Assembly: GCA_947306425.1 (NCBI GenBank)
Contig: CAMZGO010000004.1
Span: 1-64,000 of the forward strand
Direction: 5' to 3'
Length of the DNA stretch: 64,000 nt
Origin: an uncultured Elusimicrobia bacterium
Lineage (GTDB): Bacteria; Elusimicrobiota; Elusimicrobia; Elusimicrobiales; Elusimicrobiaceae
In this document: in pieces, positions 25,902 to 34,244 of the stretch
Layout: every line of letters begins with the position of its first letter
How positions within the stretch are numbered: the stretch's first letter is position 1
Position numbers and translations under genes: made by a program
The notes under the pieces: model-generated
What the model saw: only the letters and a program-made list of their open reading frames with translations
Databases searched by the model: none
Told to the model about the DNA's origin: nothing

Positions 25902-27179
25902 ATGAGTACTGAGACAAAAGTTGGTTTATTTACTTTCATAGGCATAGTTGTTTTAGGCATTTGTTTTTACACTTTGGGTAATTTTTCGGTTACGAAAGGT
26001 TATGAAATCAAGGTTTATTTTTCCGATGTTTCAGGATTACCGGCAAAATCAAATGTCCGCTTAAACGGTGTTGAAGTAGGTAAAGTAAAAGAACTAAAAC
26101 TTGAAAACGGGCAGATTTTGGCTATCCTTAAAATAAACGAAGGGGTAATAATTTATAAAGATGCCAATTTCGCTATTGCGGCTACAAGTTTAATCGGTAC
26201 TAACTATTTGCAAATTGAACAGGGGCATCCTCAAAGCGGTGTTTTGGAAGCGGGGGCGATAGTATATGGTCATAGTTTACCCTCAATAACCAATATGATT
26301 ACCGAAGCCTTAGAATCAATACAAAACCTGACTGCCGGCATAAGTGATAACGGTAAATTTGCCGATGACATCGGTAAAACTTTACAAAATTTGCGTGAAC
26401 TTTCTGGTAACTTAAACGAATTAATTTTTTCTTTAAGACCATACTTAAAAAAATCAATGGAAGAGGTTAGTGAACTTACAAAGGCCTCAAATGAAGTGAT
26501 TCAGGATTTACAAACCGGAAAAGGGCTTTTCCCCGCCTTGATATCTAACCAACAAATGAAAGAAGACGTAGAGCAAACCTTAGCCAATATTAAACAAGTC
26601 AGTGCCGATGCAAAAACCTTTATAGGCCAAATTGCACGGTTCAGGATTTTTTGGCTTTATGATGCTTACTATCAGCCACACGGCGGGCTTGGTTCTTCGG
26701 ATTTATTTGTTAAATTTGTACCCGGTAACGGTTACACTTACTATAGTTTCGGTGTTTCAAACTTAGGTAATAAAGATAATTTACCGAAGAACGATAAGGA
26801 CTTTAGGGACTATAACCAAATTGATGCACGCCTCGGTGTTTACAATCAATGGGGCGATTTGGCTGTGGGTATGATTCGCGGTGCCGGCGGTGTACGCGCT
26901 GCAGTTAAACCCTTTTATAAGGCAGATAATTTTATTGTTAAGAATTTTTCAATATACGGTGAAGCCACTGATTTCGGCCGCAAACGCGAAATCAACGGCC
27001 GTATGTTTGATAAACCCTTTTATGCCGTTGGTGCACAGGCCTGGATTAATAAGAATTTCGGTCTTAATGTCAGGTATAATGATATTGCTGAAGCATCTGC
27101 TTTCCAAGTCGGTGCTAACTTATCATTTGAAGATAAGGAACTTGCTTCCTTACTCGGCCTTGCAAGTATGGCAAAATAA
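25902..27179 (+). CDS. mlaD: MlaD-type MCE protein with long C-terminal beta-rich domain
   Basis: The 425-residue product starts with one transmembrane helix (TFIGIVVLGICFYTLG) and an MCE domain at about residues 35-115 (YFSDVSGLPAKSNVRLNGVEVGKV). A helical segment follows (about 130-240: LESIQNLTAGISDNGKFADDI). From about residue 246 the protein is aromatic and beta-rich, with alternating strands (YTYYSFGVSNLGN, DLAVGMIRGAGGVRAAV, FIVKNFSIYGEATDFG), like an outer-membrane barrel or porin-like domain. Classic MlaD has only the first two parts (about 180 residues). The fusion could let one chain span from inner to outer membrane. AGAGG precedes the ATG. Confidence 0.88.
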   Translation: MSTETKVGLFTFIGIVVLGICFYTLGNFSVTKGYEIKVYFSDVSGLPAKSNVRLNGVEVGKVKELKLENGQILAILKINEGVIIYKDANFAIAATSLIGTNYLQIEQGHPQSGVLEAGAIVYGHSLPSITNMITEALESIQNLTAGISDNGKFADDIGKTLQNLRELSGNLNELIFSLRPYLKKSMEEVSELTKASNEVIQDLQTGKGLFPALISNQQMKEDVEQTLANIKQVSADAKTFIGQIARFRIFWLYDAYYQPHGGLGSSDLFVKFVPGNGYTYYSFGVSNLGNKDNLPKNDKDFRDYNQIDARLGVYNQWGDLAVGMIRGAGGVRAAVKPFYKADNFIVKNFSIYGEATDFGRKREINGRMFDKPFYAVGAQAWINKNFGLNVRYNDIAEASAFQVGANLSFEDKELASLLGLASMAK

Positions 27180-27188
27180 GCGAGCATT

Positions 27189-28535
27189 ATGAAATTTAAA
27201 ACAGTTTATACTTGTCAAAAATGCGGTTTTAACTCCCCTAAATGGCTGGGGCGCTGCCCTGATTGCGGGGAATGGAACAGTTTCGCCGAAGAAGTTATTC
27301 AAGAAGAATCAAAAACAGCAAAAACAAAAAAATCATTTACGGAGTTTTCTTCCGAAATTACGCCTCTGAAAGAGGCAAGCGCAAAAGAAGAAAAACGAAC
27401 ACCGACGGGAATAACTGAGTTTGACCGCTTAACTTCCGGCGGGCTTGTAGACGGGCAAATAACCTTGCTTGCAGGTGCACCGGGTATAGGTAAAAGCACT
27501 TTAATGCTTCAAATTGCCTCCGCTTTATCAAAAACACAAAAGGTTTTGTATATTTCAGGGGAAGAATCTTTGGAGCAAATCGCCTCGCGCGCAAAACGCT
27601 TAAAGGCAAACGGGGAAAATATTTTTTTACTTTCCGAAACAAATATACAACGTATTTTAGAAGCAATAAAAAAAGTTGCCCCGCAAGTGTTGATAGTGGA
27701 CTCCATACAAACCGTTTATCATCCGGAATTTAATTCTGCTTCCGGTACTTTAAGCCAAGTACGGGAAAGCGCAGGTGAAATTTTACGTGCGGCAAAACCA
27801 AACGGAATAATTACTTTTATTTTAGGCCACATTACAAAGGACGGTGCTCTGGCAGGCCCGAAAGTCCTTGAACACATGGTGGACACAGTTTTATATTTTG
27901 ATAGTGATTCCGATAATATTTTACGCATTTTGCGCGCACACAAAAACCGGTTTGGTTCCACTTCTGAAATTGCCCTCTTTAAAATGACAGCCGCAGGCCT
28001 TGAAGATGTATTGGACGCAAGTGCATACTTTGCACAAACATCAAGGAGTAAGAAAATTATCGGCAGGGCTTTCTCTATAGCTTTAGAAGGCACCCGCCCT
28101 ATTTTAACCGAAGTACAGGTTTTAACTTCAATGACACATTTCCCGTATCCGCGCCGTATTGCAACAGGGCTTGATTTAAACCGTTGCCAAATGCTGCTTG
28201 CAGCACTTGAAAAGCATATCGGTTTAAATTTAGATAATAAAGATGTCTATATTTCTCTAACCGGCGGAACAAAAATTATTGACCCGTCTTTGGATTTGGC
28301 AATATGTGCAGCGGTTATAAGTTCCGTTAAAGATAAACCTATTTCCGGCACTTCCGCTTTTATTGGGGAAGTCGGCATTTTAGGGCAGGTTGCGCCCGTT
28401 CCTTTAACAGAACGGCGCATAAAAGAAGCCGCGCGCCTTGGAATGAAAGATATTTTCACCCCAATTCTAAAAGAGAATCCGAAAATTAAAGTTGAGCAGC
28501 TTGAAGATTTATACAGTTTATCATTAAAGTGCTAG
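27189..28535 (+). CDS. radA: DNA repair protein RadA (Sms)
   Basis: RadA promotes branch migration in recombination repair. The 448-residue product has a zinc finger at C9, C12, C23 and C26 (CQKCGFNSPKWLGRCPDCGEW), a RecA-like domain with Walker A GAPGIGKST, the KNRFGSTSEIALF motif, and a Lon-protease-like C-terminal domain without the protease Ser. Domain order and length match the family. It starts nine bases after mlaD and ends the operon. No clear terminator follows; an inverted repeat CTTAGGGAC/GTCCTAAAG is at about 28573-28606. Confidence 0.95.
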   Translation: MKFKTVYTCQKCGFNSPKWLGRCPDCGEWNSFAEEVIQEESKTAKTKKSFTEFSSEITPLKEASAKEEKRTPTGITEFDRLTSGGLVDGQITLLAGAPGIGKSTLMLQIASALSKTQKVLYISGEESLEQIASRAKRLKANGENIFLLSETNIQRILEAIKKVAPQVLIVDSIQTVYHPEFNSASGTLSQVRESAGEILRAAKPNGIITFILGHITKDGALAGPKVLEHMVDTVLYFDSDSDNILRILRAHKNRFGSTSEIALFKMTAAGLEDVLDASAYFAQTSRSKKIIGRAFSIALEGTRPILTEVQVLTSMTHFPYPRRIATGLDLNRCQMLLAALEKHIGLNLDNKDVYISLTGGTKIIDPSLDLAICAAVISSVKDKPISGTSAFIGEVGILGQVAPVPLTERRIKEAARLGMKDIFTPILKENPKIKVEQLEDLYSLSLKC

Positions 28536-28700
28536 CATTAAATTTTTTCATTGATTTATAAAAATCTCAAGAACTTAGGGACAAAAACGAGAAAAAGTCC
28601 TAAAGATTATGAACCCCAACAAAAAAATTCTTACGTTTAAGAAATAAATATAAATTCTAGACTTAATTTACATTACGGAGCTTTCATACTTACAAACATA

Positions 28701-29177
28701 TTAACCAAGAGTTTTACATATTTTACGCCCTATATTTGTATTTCCGTAACACCCTCTCTGTCTAGGATAATCTGAATTTAACAACCATTCTGTTATATAG
28801 AAATCTGATTCATTTTGACATTCATAATAATAACGATTTTCATCTTTGGCATATTCAGGACAATAAGCATACCGAATGTTATATGCAGAACCATTTATCA
28901 AATCAAATCTAAAATAATTATCACATACACCTGTTCCTTTTATTTCTTGACAATTCGTATCTAAATCCAAATCCTTGTGATGGCTAGAATAATGACCGTG
29001 AATTAAATAATAAATTTCTTCCGCTTGTTTTAATTGAAAAACTATCTCTCGCATATTAGCAAGACGGGCCCTTATAATTGTAATCCTATATTGCGGCAAA
29101 GCAATAGCCGCTAAAATACCGATAATTAAAACTACAACCAAAAGTTCAATTAATGTGAAACCTAATTTATTTTTCAT
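28701..29177 (-). CDS. Type IV pilin-like protein (T-tract class, tandem copy 1)
   Basis: Prepilin of 158 residues: short leader MKNKLG, cleavage before F7, Glu at mature position 5. The variable part after ALPQYRITIIRARLAN carries several cysteines (TNCQEIKGTGVC, YCPEYAK, YECQNES, GCYGN, RKIC). The first 29 or so codons and the upstream 115 bp are nearly identical in DNA sequence to the pilin at 29423, and the similarity stops abruptly at the end of the helix. Ribosome site is GGAGG. Confidence 0.92.
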   Translation of the reverse strand: MKNKLGFTLIELLVVVLIIGILAAIALPQYRITIIRARLANMREIVFQLKQAEEIYYLIHGHYSSHHKDLDLDTNCQEIKGTGVCDNYFRFDLINGSAYNIRYAYCPEYAKDENRYYYECQNESDFYITEWLLNSDYPRQRGCYGNTNIGRKICKTLG

Positions 29178-29291
29178 AAAACCTCCTAAAATGCTTTATA
29201 CAGCGTTTTTGTTTTATTATGTATAAATTTTACCAAAAAAAAAAAAAAAGCAAGTCAAGATCAATTTTGAGAGATTAAACAAGTGTTTTAT
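29089..29291 (-). repeat. Pilin 5' cassette, direct repeat copy 1
   Basis: About 203 bp nearly identical to 29856-30059: 5' flank, T tract, ribosome site and codons 1-29 of the pilin. The coding 3' parts of the two genes are unrelated. Weaker similarity continues upstream to about 29362 (matching up to 30134). Confidence 0.85.
29235..29259 (-). promoter_or_regulatory. T15 tract with TTGACT upstream of pilin
   Basis: Minus strand: CTTGACTTGC, 15 T, GG, TAAAAT. Compared with the second cassette, which has one extra base (TTGCG), the distance from TTGACT to TAAAAT differs by one. Confidence 0.45.
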
Positions 29292-29422
29292 GTTTTAAAA
29301 AATAATATCCCCCCACACTTTGTGGAATTTAGGAAGCAAAATTGATGATAAAAATAAAAAGTAAAACTTAAAAATTGGGCAGCAGTAGTAAAAAAATACT
29401 TATTGGATTAGGTTTCTTAAAT

Positions 29423-29944
29423 TTAAGGAAGAGCCCACATAGCAGTCCAAACATTTTCATTTACATATTTAGGTTTACCATTAAAAATTTTTTCACAGTA
29501 ACTTCCTAAAACTCCATTAAAAATATGGGTACTTCTTTTCCTGTTTTCAAAACATAAATTTGTTTCTTTCGGAACCACTGAATATGGATGTTCCTTAAAT
29601 TTAAAAAACCCTGTCCCCGCATATTTTCCCTGTGTACGAGTCATCCCTATTCCGAATTGTCCTGCATCAATACTATAATTTACATTAATTACCCATTCTC
29701 CACCCCCTTTAAAATCTGAAGGAATATCAACATCTAATTCTTCTATGGAAGAAGGATAATTGCCCGTAGCTACTTGATATAGCATAGCAGCTTGATATGC
29801 ACTTTGCAATAATGTTAAAGCTTGCGCGGCTTTACTTTTTTCTACCGCTTTTTTATATTGCGGCAAAGCAATAGCCGCTAAAATACCGATAATTAAAACT
29901 ACAACCAAAAGTTCAATTAATGTGAAACCTAATTTATTTTTCAT
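29423..29944 (-). CDS. Type IV pilin-like protein (T-tract class, tandem copy 2)
   Basis: Prepilin of 173 residues with the same leader as the 28701 gene (MKNKLG, then F7). The rest after ALPQYKKAVEKSKAAQ differs entirely: fewer cysteines (LCFENRK, GSYCEKIF) and a Gly/Tyr-rich middle resembling the common pilin fold (VDIPSDFKGGGEW). Ribosome site GGAGG. It lies 245 bp upstream of the first copy and in the same direction. Confidence 0.92.
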   Translation of the reverse strand: MKNKLGFTLIELLVVVLIIGILAAIALPQYKKAVEKSKAAQALTLLQSAYQAAMLYQVATGNYPSSIEELDVDIPSDFKGGGEWVINVNYSIDAGQFGIGMTRTQGKYAGTGFFKFKEHPYSVVPKETNLCFENRKRSTHIFNGVLGSYCEKIFNGKPKYVNENVWTAMWALP

Positions 29945-30059
29945 AAAACCTCCTAAAATGCTTTATACAGCGTTTTTGTTTTATTATGTATAAATTTTAC
30001 CAAAAAAAAAAAAAAACGCAAGTCAAGAGCAATTTTGAGAAATTAAACAAGTGTTTTAT
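29856..30059 (-). repeat. Pilin 5' cassette, direct repeat copy 2
   Basis: Second copy of the cassette at 29089-29291, offset by 767-768 bp. It differs at a few bases, including one extra base beside the T tract (30002-30016). Confidence 0.85.
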
Positions 30060-30126
30060 ATTGAAGAAAAATAATATTTCCGCTACACATTTCGCGGAGT
30101 TCACGAAACGAAATTGTAGGTTAAAA

Positions 30127-30485
30127 TAAAAAGTGGTCTAATGGTCAAAAATGTTGCTGATTAAGTATCTTTTCCTTAAAATTGTTGCTCTTTTATTTTC
30201 CTCCCCCTTTGCCGTTTTATTTTTGCCTTAGCAAAAATAAGAAAGGGCGGAGGGGTTAGGGGTGGGGGTTGCCCATTAATACATTTTACGTCTCTGAAGT
30301 TTACTAATAAGGTACCCCCCTCTTGCCTCGCAAATAAAATTTGCTCGGCTTTCTCCCGCCCATTTTTTACATAGATAAAGACCGTAAAAAATGGGTGGCG
30401 AAAATAAAAGAGAAAGCAAAAAAATAACATTCCATCATTTTTGATACGGTATTAGCAACATTTTTTACCATTAGGCCTAAAAAGT
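30127..30485. mobile_element. MITE with 24 bp inverted ends and 8 bp target duplication
   Basis: A 343 bp body (30135-30477) begins GGTCTAATGG-TCAAAAATGTTGCT. It ends with the inverse of GGCCTAATGG-TAAAAAATGTTGCT, so 22 of 24 end bases match. TAAAAAGT flanks both sides (30127-30134 and 30478-30485), a likely target-site duplication. The paralogous site at 29355-29362 has a single TAAAAAGT with no insert. The interior holds perfect hairpins (30216-30239, and CCCATTTTTTAC/GTAAAAAATGGG near 30359-30395) and a G/C-rich repeat, but no transposase. Ends starting GG with 8 bp duplication fit several IS families; I cannot assign one. Confidence 0.85.
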
Positions 30486-30502
30486 AAACTTTTAAAACAA
30501 AA

Positions 30503-30530
30503 ACCCCTGCACTTTCGCGCAGGGGTTTTT
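30503..30530 (-). terminator. Intrinsic terminator after nifJ
   Basis: Stem CCCCTGC (30504-30510) with GCAGGGG (30519-30525); on the minus strand it is followed by TTTTTGTTTT. It is flanked by T runs in both directions but lies 15-40 bases past the nifJ stop. Confidence 0.85.
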
Positions 30531-30544
30531 GTTTCAAAAAAGAA

Positions 30545-33500
30545 TTATTTTACTTCTTCTTTTTCTACCGGTAAAGCAGCAAGTTGTTTATAGAGTTTGC
30601 GCTTATAGGCATATTCTTCTTCGGCAATCTTGGTAAGTGCTGCTGCACGTTCCGGGTTCATCTTTGCAAGATTTTTGAAACGTGTTTCGCCGCCAAGATA
30701 GTCAGCCAAAGGAATTATAGGTTCACCGCTGTCAACTTTAAGCGGGTTAAGCCCTTGTGCCTTCAAAGCAGGGTTAAAGCGGTAAAGTATCCAGCGCCCG
30801 CTTTGAACAGCTTTCTTAGCTTCAAGCAAACCTTTGCTCATATCAATACCGTGGGCAATACAATGTGAGTAGCAAATTACCAAAGCCGGGCCGTCATAAG
30901 CTTCTGCTTCGGCAAGTGCTTGAACGGTTTGGTTCATATTTGCACCCAAGGCGACTTGTGCAACATAGATGTTGCCGTAAGTCATGGCAATCATACCAAG
31001 GTCTTTCTTCGGCATTGTTTTACCGCCTGCGGCAAACAAGGCAACTGCACCCATAGGTGTTGCTTTGGACATTTGACCGCCTGTGTTAGAGTAAACTTCG
31101 GTATCCATTACCATAATTTTGATATTTTTACCGCTTGCTAAAACGTGGTCTAAACCGCCGTAACCGATATCATAGGCCCAGCCGTCACCGCCCAAAATCC
31201 AGACAGATTTCTTGACTAAGTAATCTGCTAAAGCGAGCATACGCTCATTTTTGGTTTTGGTTTTTAAAGCGGCTACTCTTTCGCGTTGTGCATCAATTTC
31301 TGCTGTTGTATGTTGCGGAGCATTTAAGATTTCGTCAACGAGTTTATCGTCGCCGATTTCGGCTTTGATTTCTTTAAGTTGCGCCATGGCATCACTGAAA
31401 AGTTGGTCGTATGCCAAGCGAATACCAAGCCCGAATTCTGCGTTATCTTCAAACAAGGAGTTTGCCCAAGCAGGACCTTTACCGTCATCGCGTTTACAGT
31501 ACGGGGTTGTCGGCAAGTTACCGCCGTAAATTGAGGAGCAGCCCGTTGCGTTCGCGATTGCAAGGTGGTCGCCGTGTAATTGGGTTAAGAGTTTTACATA
31601 AGGTGTTTCACCGCAGCCTGCGCATGCGCCGGAGAATTCAAATAAAGGTTTCTGTAATTGTGAACCTTTAACTGTTTCTTTCTTGGTTTTAACGTCGGCT
31701 GATTTGATGTTTAAGAAAAATTTAAAGTTTTCGCTTTCAGGTTTTCTTAAAGGAAGTTGCTCAACCATATTGATTGCTTTTTTGGTTGGGTCTTTCTTAT
31801 TTTTTGCCGGACAGTTTACGATACATGCACCGCAACCTGTACAATCTTCAACAGCAACTTGGGTTGTAAATTTAAGGCCGGCAAGGTCTGCTTTACCGTC
31901 TGCTGATTTAAAGGTTTTGGGTGCGCCTGCAAGTTCTTTTTCCTGATAGGCTTTAATTCTGATTGCTGCGTGCGGGCAAACTAAAGAACAAATACCGCAT
32001 TGTATGCAAGTTTCCGGATCCCAAGACGGGCACATTAAAGCAATATTGCGTTTTTCATATTGTGTTGTACCTGTCGGGAAAATACCGCCTTTCGGCATTT
32101 TTGAAGTTGGTAAAGTATCACCGTGATAGGTAATCATTTTACCCAAAACATCTTTTACGAATTCCGGTGCATCTGCAGGAACAGGGGATTGCATTGAAAT
32201 TGTGGATGTTACTTTGTTGGGGTATTTAATTTCATGTAAACCGTCTAAAGAAGCATCAACTGCGGCATAGTTTTTATTAACAATTTCTTCGCCTTTTTTG
32301 GAATAAGTTTTCTTGATTGCTTCTTTAATTGCGTCTATTGCAACTTGTTTTTCAATTACACCGCAAATGCTGAAGAAAGCAGTTTGCATGATGGTGTTTG
32401 TTCTTGAACCCATACCGGTTTTCATGGCAATATGGGAAGCGTCAATGGTATAAACTTTGAGTTTTTTATCAATGATTTGTTGTTGAACTTCTTTGGGTAA
32501 TTTGTCCCAAACTTGGTCTGCGGCATACGGGGCATTGATTAAGAAAGTCGCCCCTTCTTTTGCATTCCTTAAAATGTCATATTTTTCAAGGAAAGAGAAA
32601 AGGTGGCAGGCAATAAAATCTGCTTCTTCAATCAAGTACGGTGCGCGGATGTATTTTTTACCAAAGCGGATATGTGAAGTCGTCATTGAACCTGATTTTT
32701 TGGAGTCGTACACGAAATACCCTTGGGCAAAATTATCGCTTCTTGCACTGATGATTTTCATTGTATTTTTGTTTGCGCCGACTGTACCGTCAGAACCTAA
32801 ACCATAGAACATAGCATTAAAGGTTCCGTCTGTTGCTGATGTTTTGAAAGCAGGGATTTTTAAAGATTTACCGCCCAAGTCATCATCAATACCAACGATA
32901 AAACTTGTGATAGGTTCTTTTGCATCCAAGTTATCAAATGCGGCTTTTACCATGGCAGGGGTAAATTCTTTAGAACCGATACCGTATCTGCCGCCGATAA
33001 TTAAAGGTGTTGTTGTAAATTTTGCTTTTGCTTCTTTGGTTAAGAAAGCGGCACAAACATCTTCAAATAAAGGTTCACCGATTGAACCGGGTTCTTTTGT
33101 TCTGTCAAAAACTGCAATTTTCTTAACTGTTTTGGGGAAAGCATTAATAAAGTCTTCTGCGGCAAAAGGCCTAAAGAGTTTAACTTTAAGTACGCCCACT
33201 TTTTCGCCCGGCATATTTTCAACTGCGGTTTGTGCGACATCTGCACCGGAAGCCATAATTACAACAACCTTTTCCGCATCTTTCGCGCCGACATATTCAT
33301 ATAAATCGTATTGTCTGCCGGTTAATTTGGCGAATTTATCCATATATTTCTTTAAGATTTTAGGTGTGGCTAAATAGTATTTGTTTACGGCTTCGCGCCC
33401 TTGGAAATAGACATCCGGATTTTGTGCGGTACCGCGGATAGTCGGGTGTTCGGGGTTCATGGCATTTGCGCGGTATTGGGCAACTAAATTATCATCAATC

Positions 33501-34081
33501 ATTTCTTTCATTGTTTCTTTGGATATTACGTCAACCATATTAAGTTCATGGGAAGTCCTAAAACCGTCAAAGAAATGCAAGAAAGGAACTTGTGCTTCAA
33601 GCGTTGCCGCTTGGGAGATTAAGGCAAAGTCCATAGCTTCCTGAGCGTTAGCGCTTGCAAGCATAGCCCAACCTGTTTGGCGGACTGCCATAACGTCACT
33701 GTGATCACCGAAAATTGAAAGTGCATGTGTTGCAATAGCACGGGCTGAAACATGGAAAACCGTCGGTGTAAGTTCACCGGCAATTTTGAACATGTTAGGA
33801 ATCATTAAAAGTAAACCTTGTGAAGCGGTAAAAGTAGTGGTCAAAGCACCGGCAGATAAAGCACCGTGTACTGTACCGGAGGCACCGCCCTCTGATTGTA
33901 ACTCGGCTACTACGGGGACATTACCCCAAATATTTGTTTCCCCTTTTGCGCTTTTTGCATCGCAAATTTCACCCATCGTGGAAGATGGTGTAATCGGGTA
34001 AATTGCAATAACTTCATTTGTAGCATGGGCGACATGCGCGACAGCGGTATTGCCGTCCATAGCAGTTAATTTTTGTGACAT
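30545..34081 (-). CDS. nifJ: Pyruvate:ferredoxin (flavodoxin) oxidoreductase, single-chain
   Basis: This enzyme converts pyruvate and CoA to acetyl-CoA, CO2 and reduced ferredoxin in anaerobes. The 1178-residue chain starts MSQKLTAMDGNTAVAHVAHA (ATG 34081, AAGGAG upstream). Order: pyrimidine-binding domain (YPITPSSTMGE), transketolase C-like and EKR linker, two 4Fe-4S motifs near residues 690-770 (CIQCGICSLVCPHA, DCTGCGACIVNCPAKN), then the thiamine-diphosphate domain (GACAGCGETPYVKLL, GGDGWAYDIGYGGLDHVLA). Length matches homodimeric PFOR. It points to fermentative, anaerobic metabolism. It is monocistronic with its own terminator. Confidence 0.96.
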   Translation of the reverse strand: MSQKLTAMDGNTAVAHVAHATNEVIAIYPITPSSTMGEICDAKSAKGETNIWGNVPVVAELQSEGGASGTVHGALSAGALTTTFTASQGLLLMIPNMFKIAGELTPTVFHVSARAIATHALSIFGDHSDVMAVRQTGWAMLASANAQEAMDFALISQAATLEAQVPFLHFFDGFRTSHELNMVDVISKETMKEMIDDNLVAQYRANAMNPEHPTIRGTAQNPDVYFQGREAVNKYYLATPKILKKYMDKFAKLTGRQYDLYEYVGAKDAEKVVVIMASGADVAQTAVENMPGEKVGVLKVKLFRPFAAEDFINAFPKTVKKIAVFDRTKEPGSIGEPLFEDVCAAFLTKEAKAKFTTTPLIIGGRYGIGSKEFTPAMVKAAFDNLDAKEPITSFIVGIDDDLGGKSLKIPAFKTSATDGTFNAMFYGLGSDGTVGANKNTMKIISARSDNFAQGYFVYDSKKSGSMTTSHIRFGKKYIRAPYLIEEADFIACHLFSFLEKYDILRNAKEGATFLINAPYAADQVWDKLPKEVQQQIIDKKLKVYTIDASHIAMKTGMGSRTNTIMQTAFFSICGVIEKQVAIDAIKEAIKKTYSKKGEEIVNKNYAAVDASLDGLHEIKYPNKVTSTISMQSPVPADAPEFVKDVLGKMITYHGDTLPTSKMPKGGIFPTGTTQYEKRNIALMCPSWDPETCIQCGICSLVCPHAAIRIKAYQEKELAGAPKTFKSADGKADLAGLKFTTQVAVEDCTGCGACIVNCPAKNKKDPTKKAINMVEQLPLRKPESENFKFFLNIKSADVKTKKETVKGSQLQKPLFEFSGACAGCGETPYVKLLTQLHGDHLAIANATGCSSIYGGNLPTTPYCKRDDGKGPAWANSLFEDNAEFGLGIRLAYDQLFSDAMAQLKEIKAEIGDDKLVDEILNAPQHTTAEIDAQRERVAALKTKTKNERMLALADYLVKKSVWILGGDGWAYDIGYGGLDHVLASGKNIKIMVMDTEVYSNTGGQMSKATPMGAVALFAAGGKTMPKKDLGMIAMTYGNIYVAQVALGANMNQTVQALAEAEAYDGPALVICYSHCIAHGIDMSKGLLEAKKAVQSGRWILYRFNPALKAQGLNPLKVDSGEPIIPLADYLGGETRFKNLAKMNPERAAALTKIAEEEYAYKRKLYKQLAALPVEKEEVK

Positions 34082-34244
34082 GTGAATCTCCTTAAAATTA
34101 AAATACACTTACATTGTAGCATTTTTAACGGTGCCATTGTATAACTCTTATAGTAACAAATTATATTATTGAGACCTTTTATTTATATATTGCAGTCTAT
34201 ATGGTGAAAAGTATGTCTAATTCTTCCACATTTGCAGAACTCTT

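Noticed and set aside
28573-28606. Inverted repeat CTTAGGGAC/GTCCTAAAG after radA as a terminator
   Set aside because: The loop is long (about 14-16 bases) and no T run follows, so it is mentioned only in the radA entry.
30176-30430. An 84-codon minus-strand ORF inside the 343 bp palindromic element
   Set aside because: It runs through the hairpins and G/C-rich repeat of the MITE, has low-complexity Phe/Lys content and no recognisable domain or ribosome site.
34109-34244. Region between nifJ and dnaE as a site for a small gene or RNA
   Set aside because: Only the nifJ ribosome site and a possible TACAAT box are seen; no open frame or stable fold stands out.
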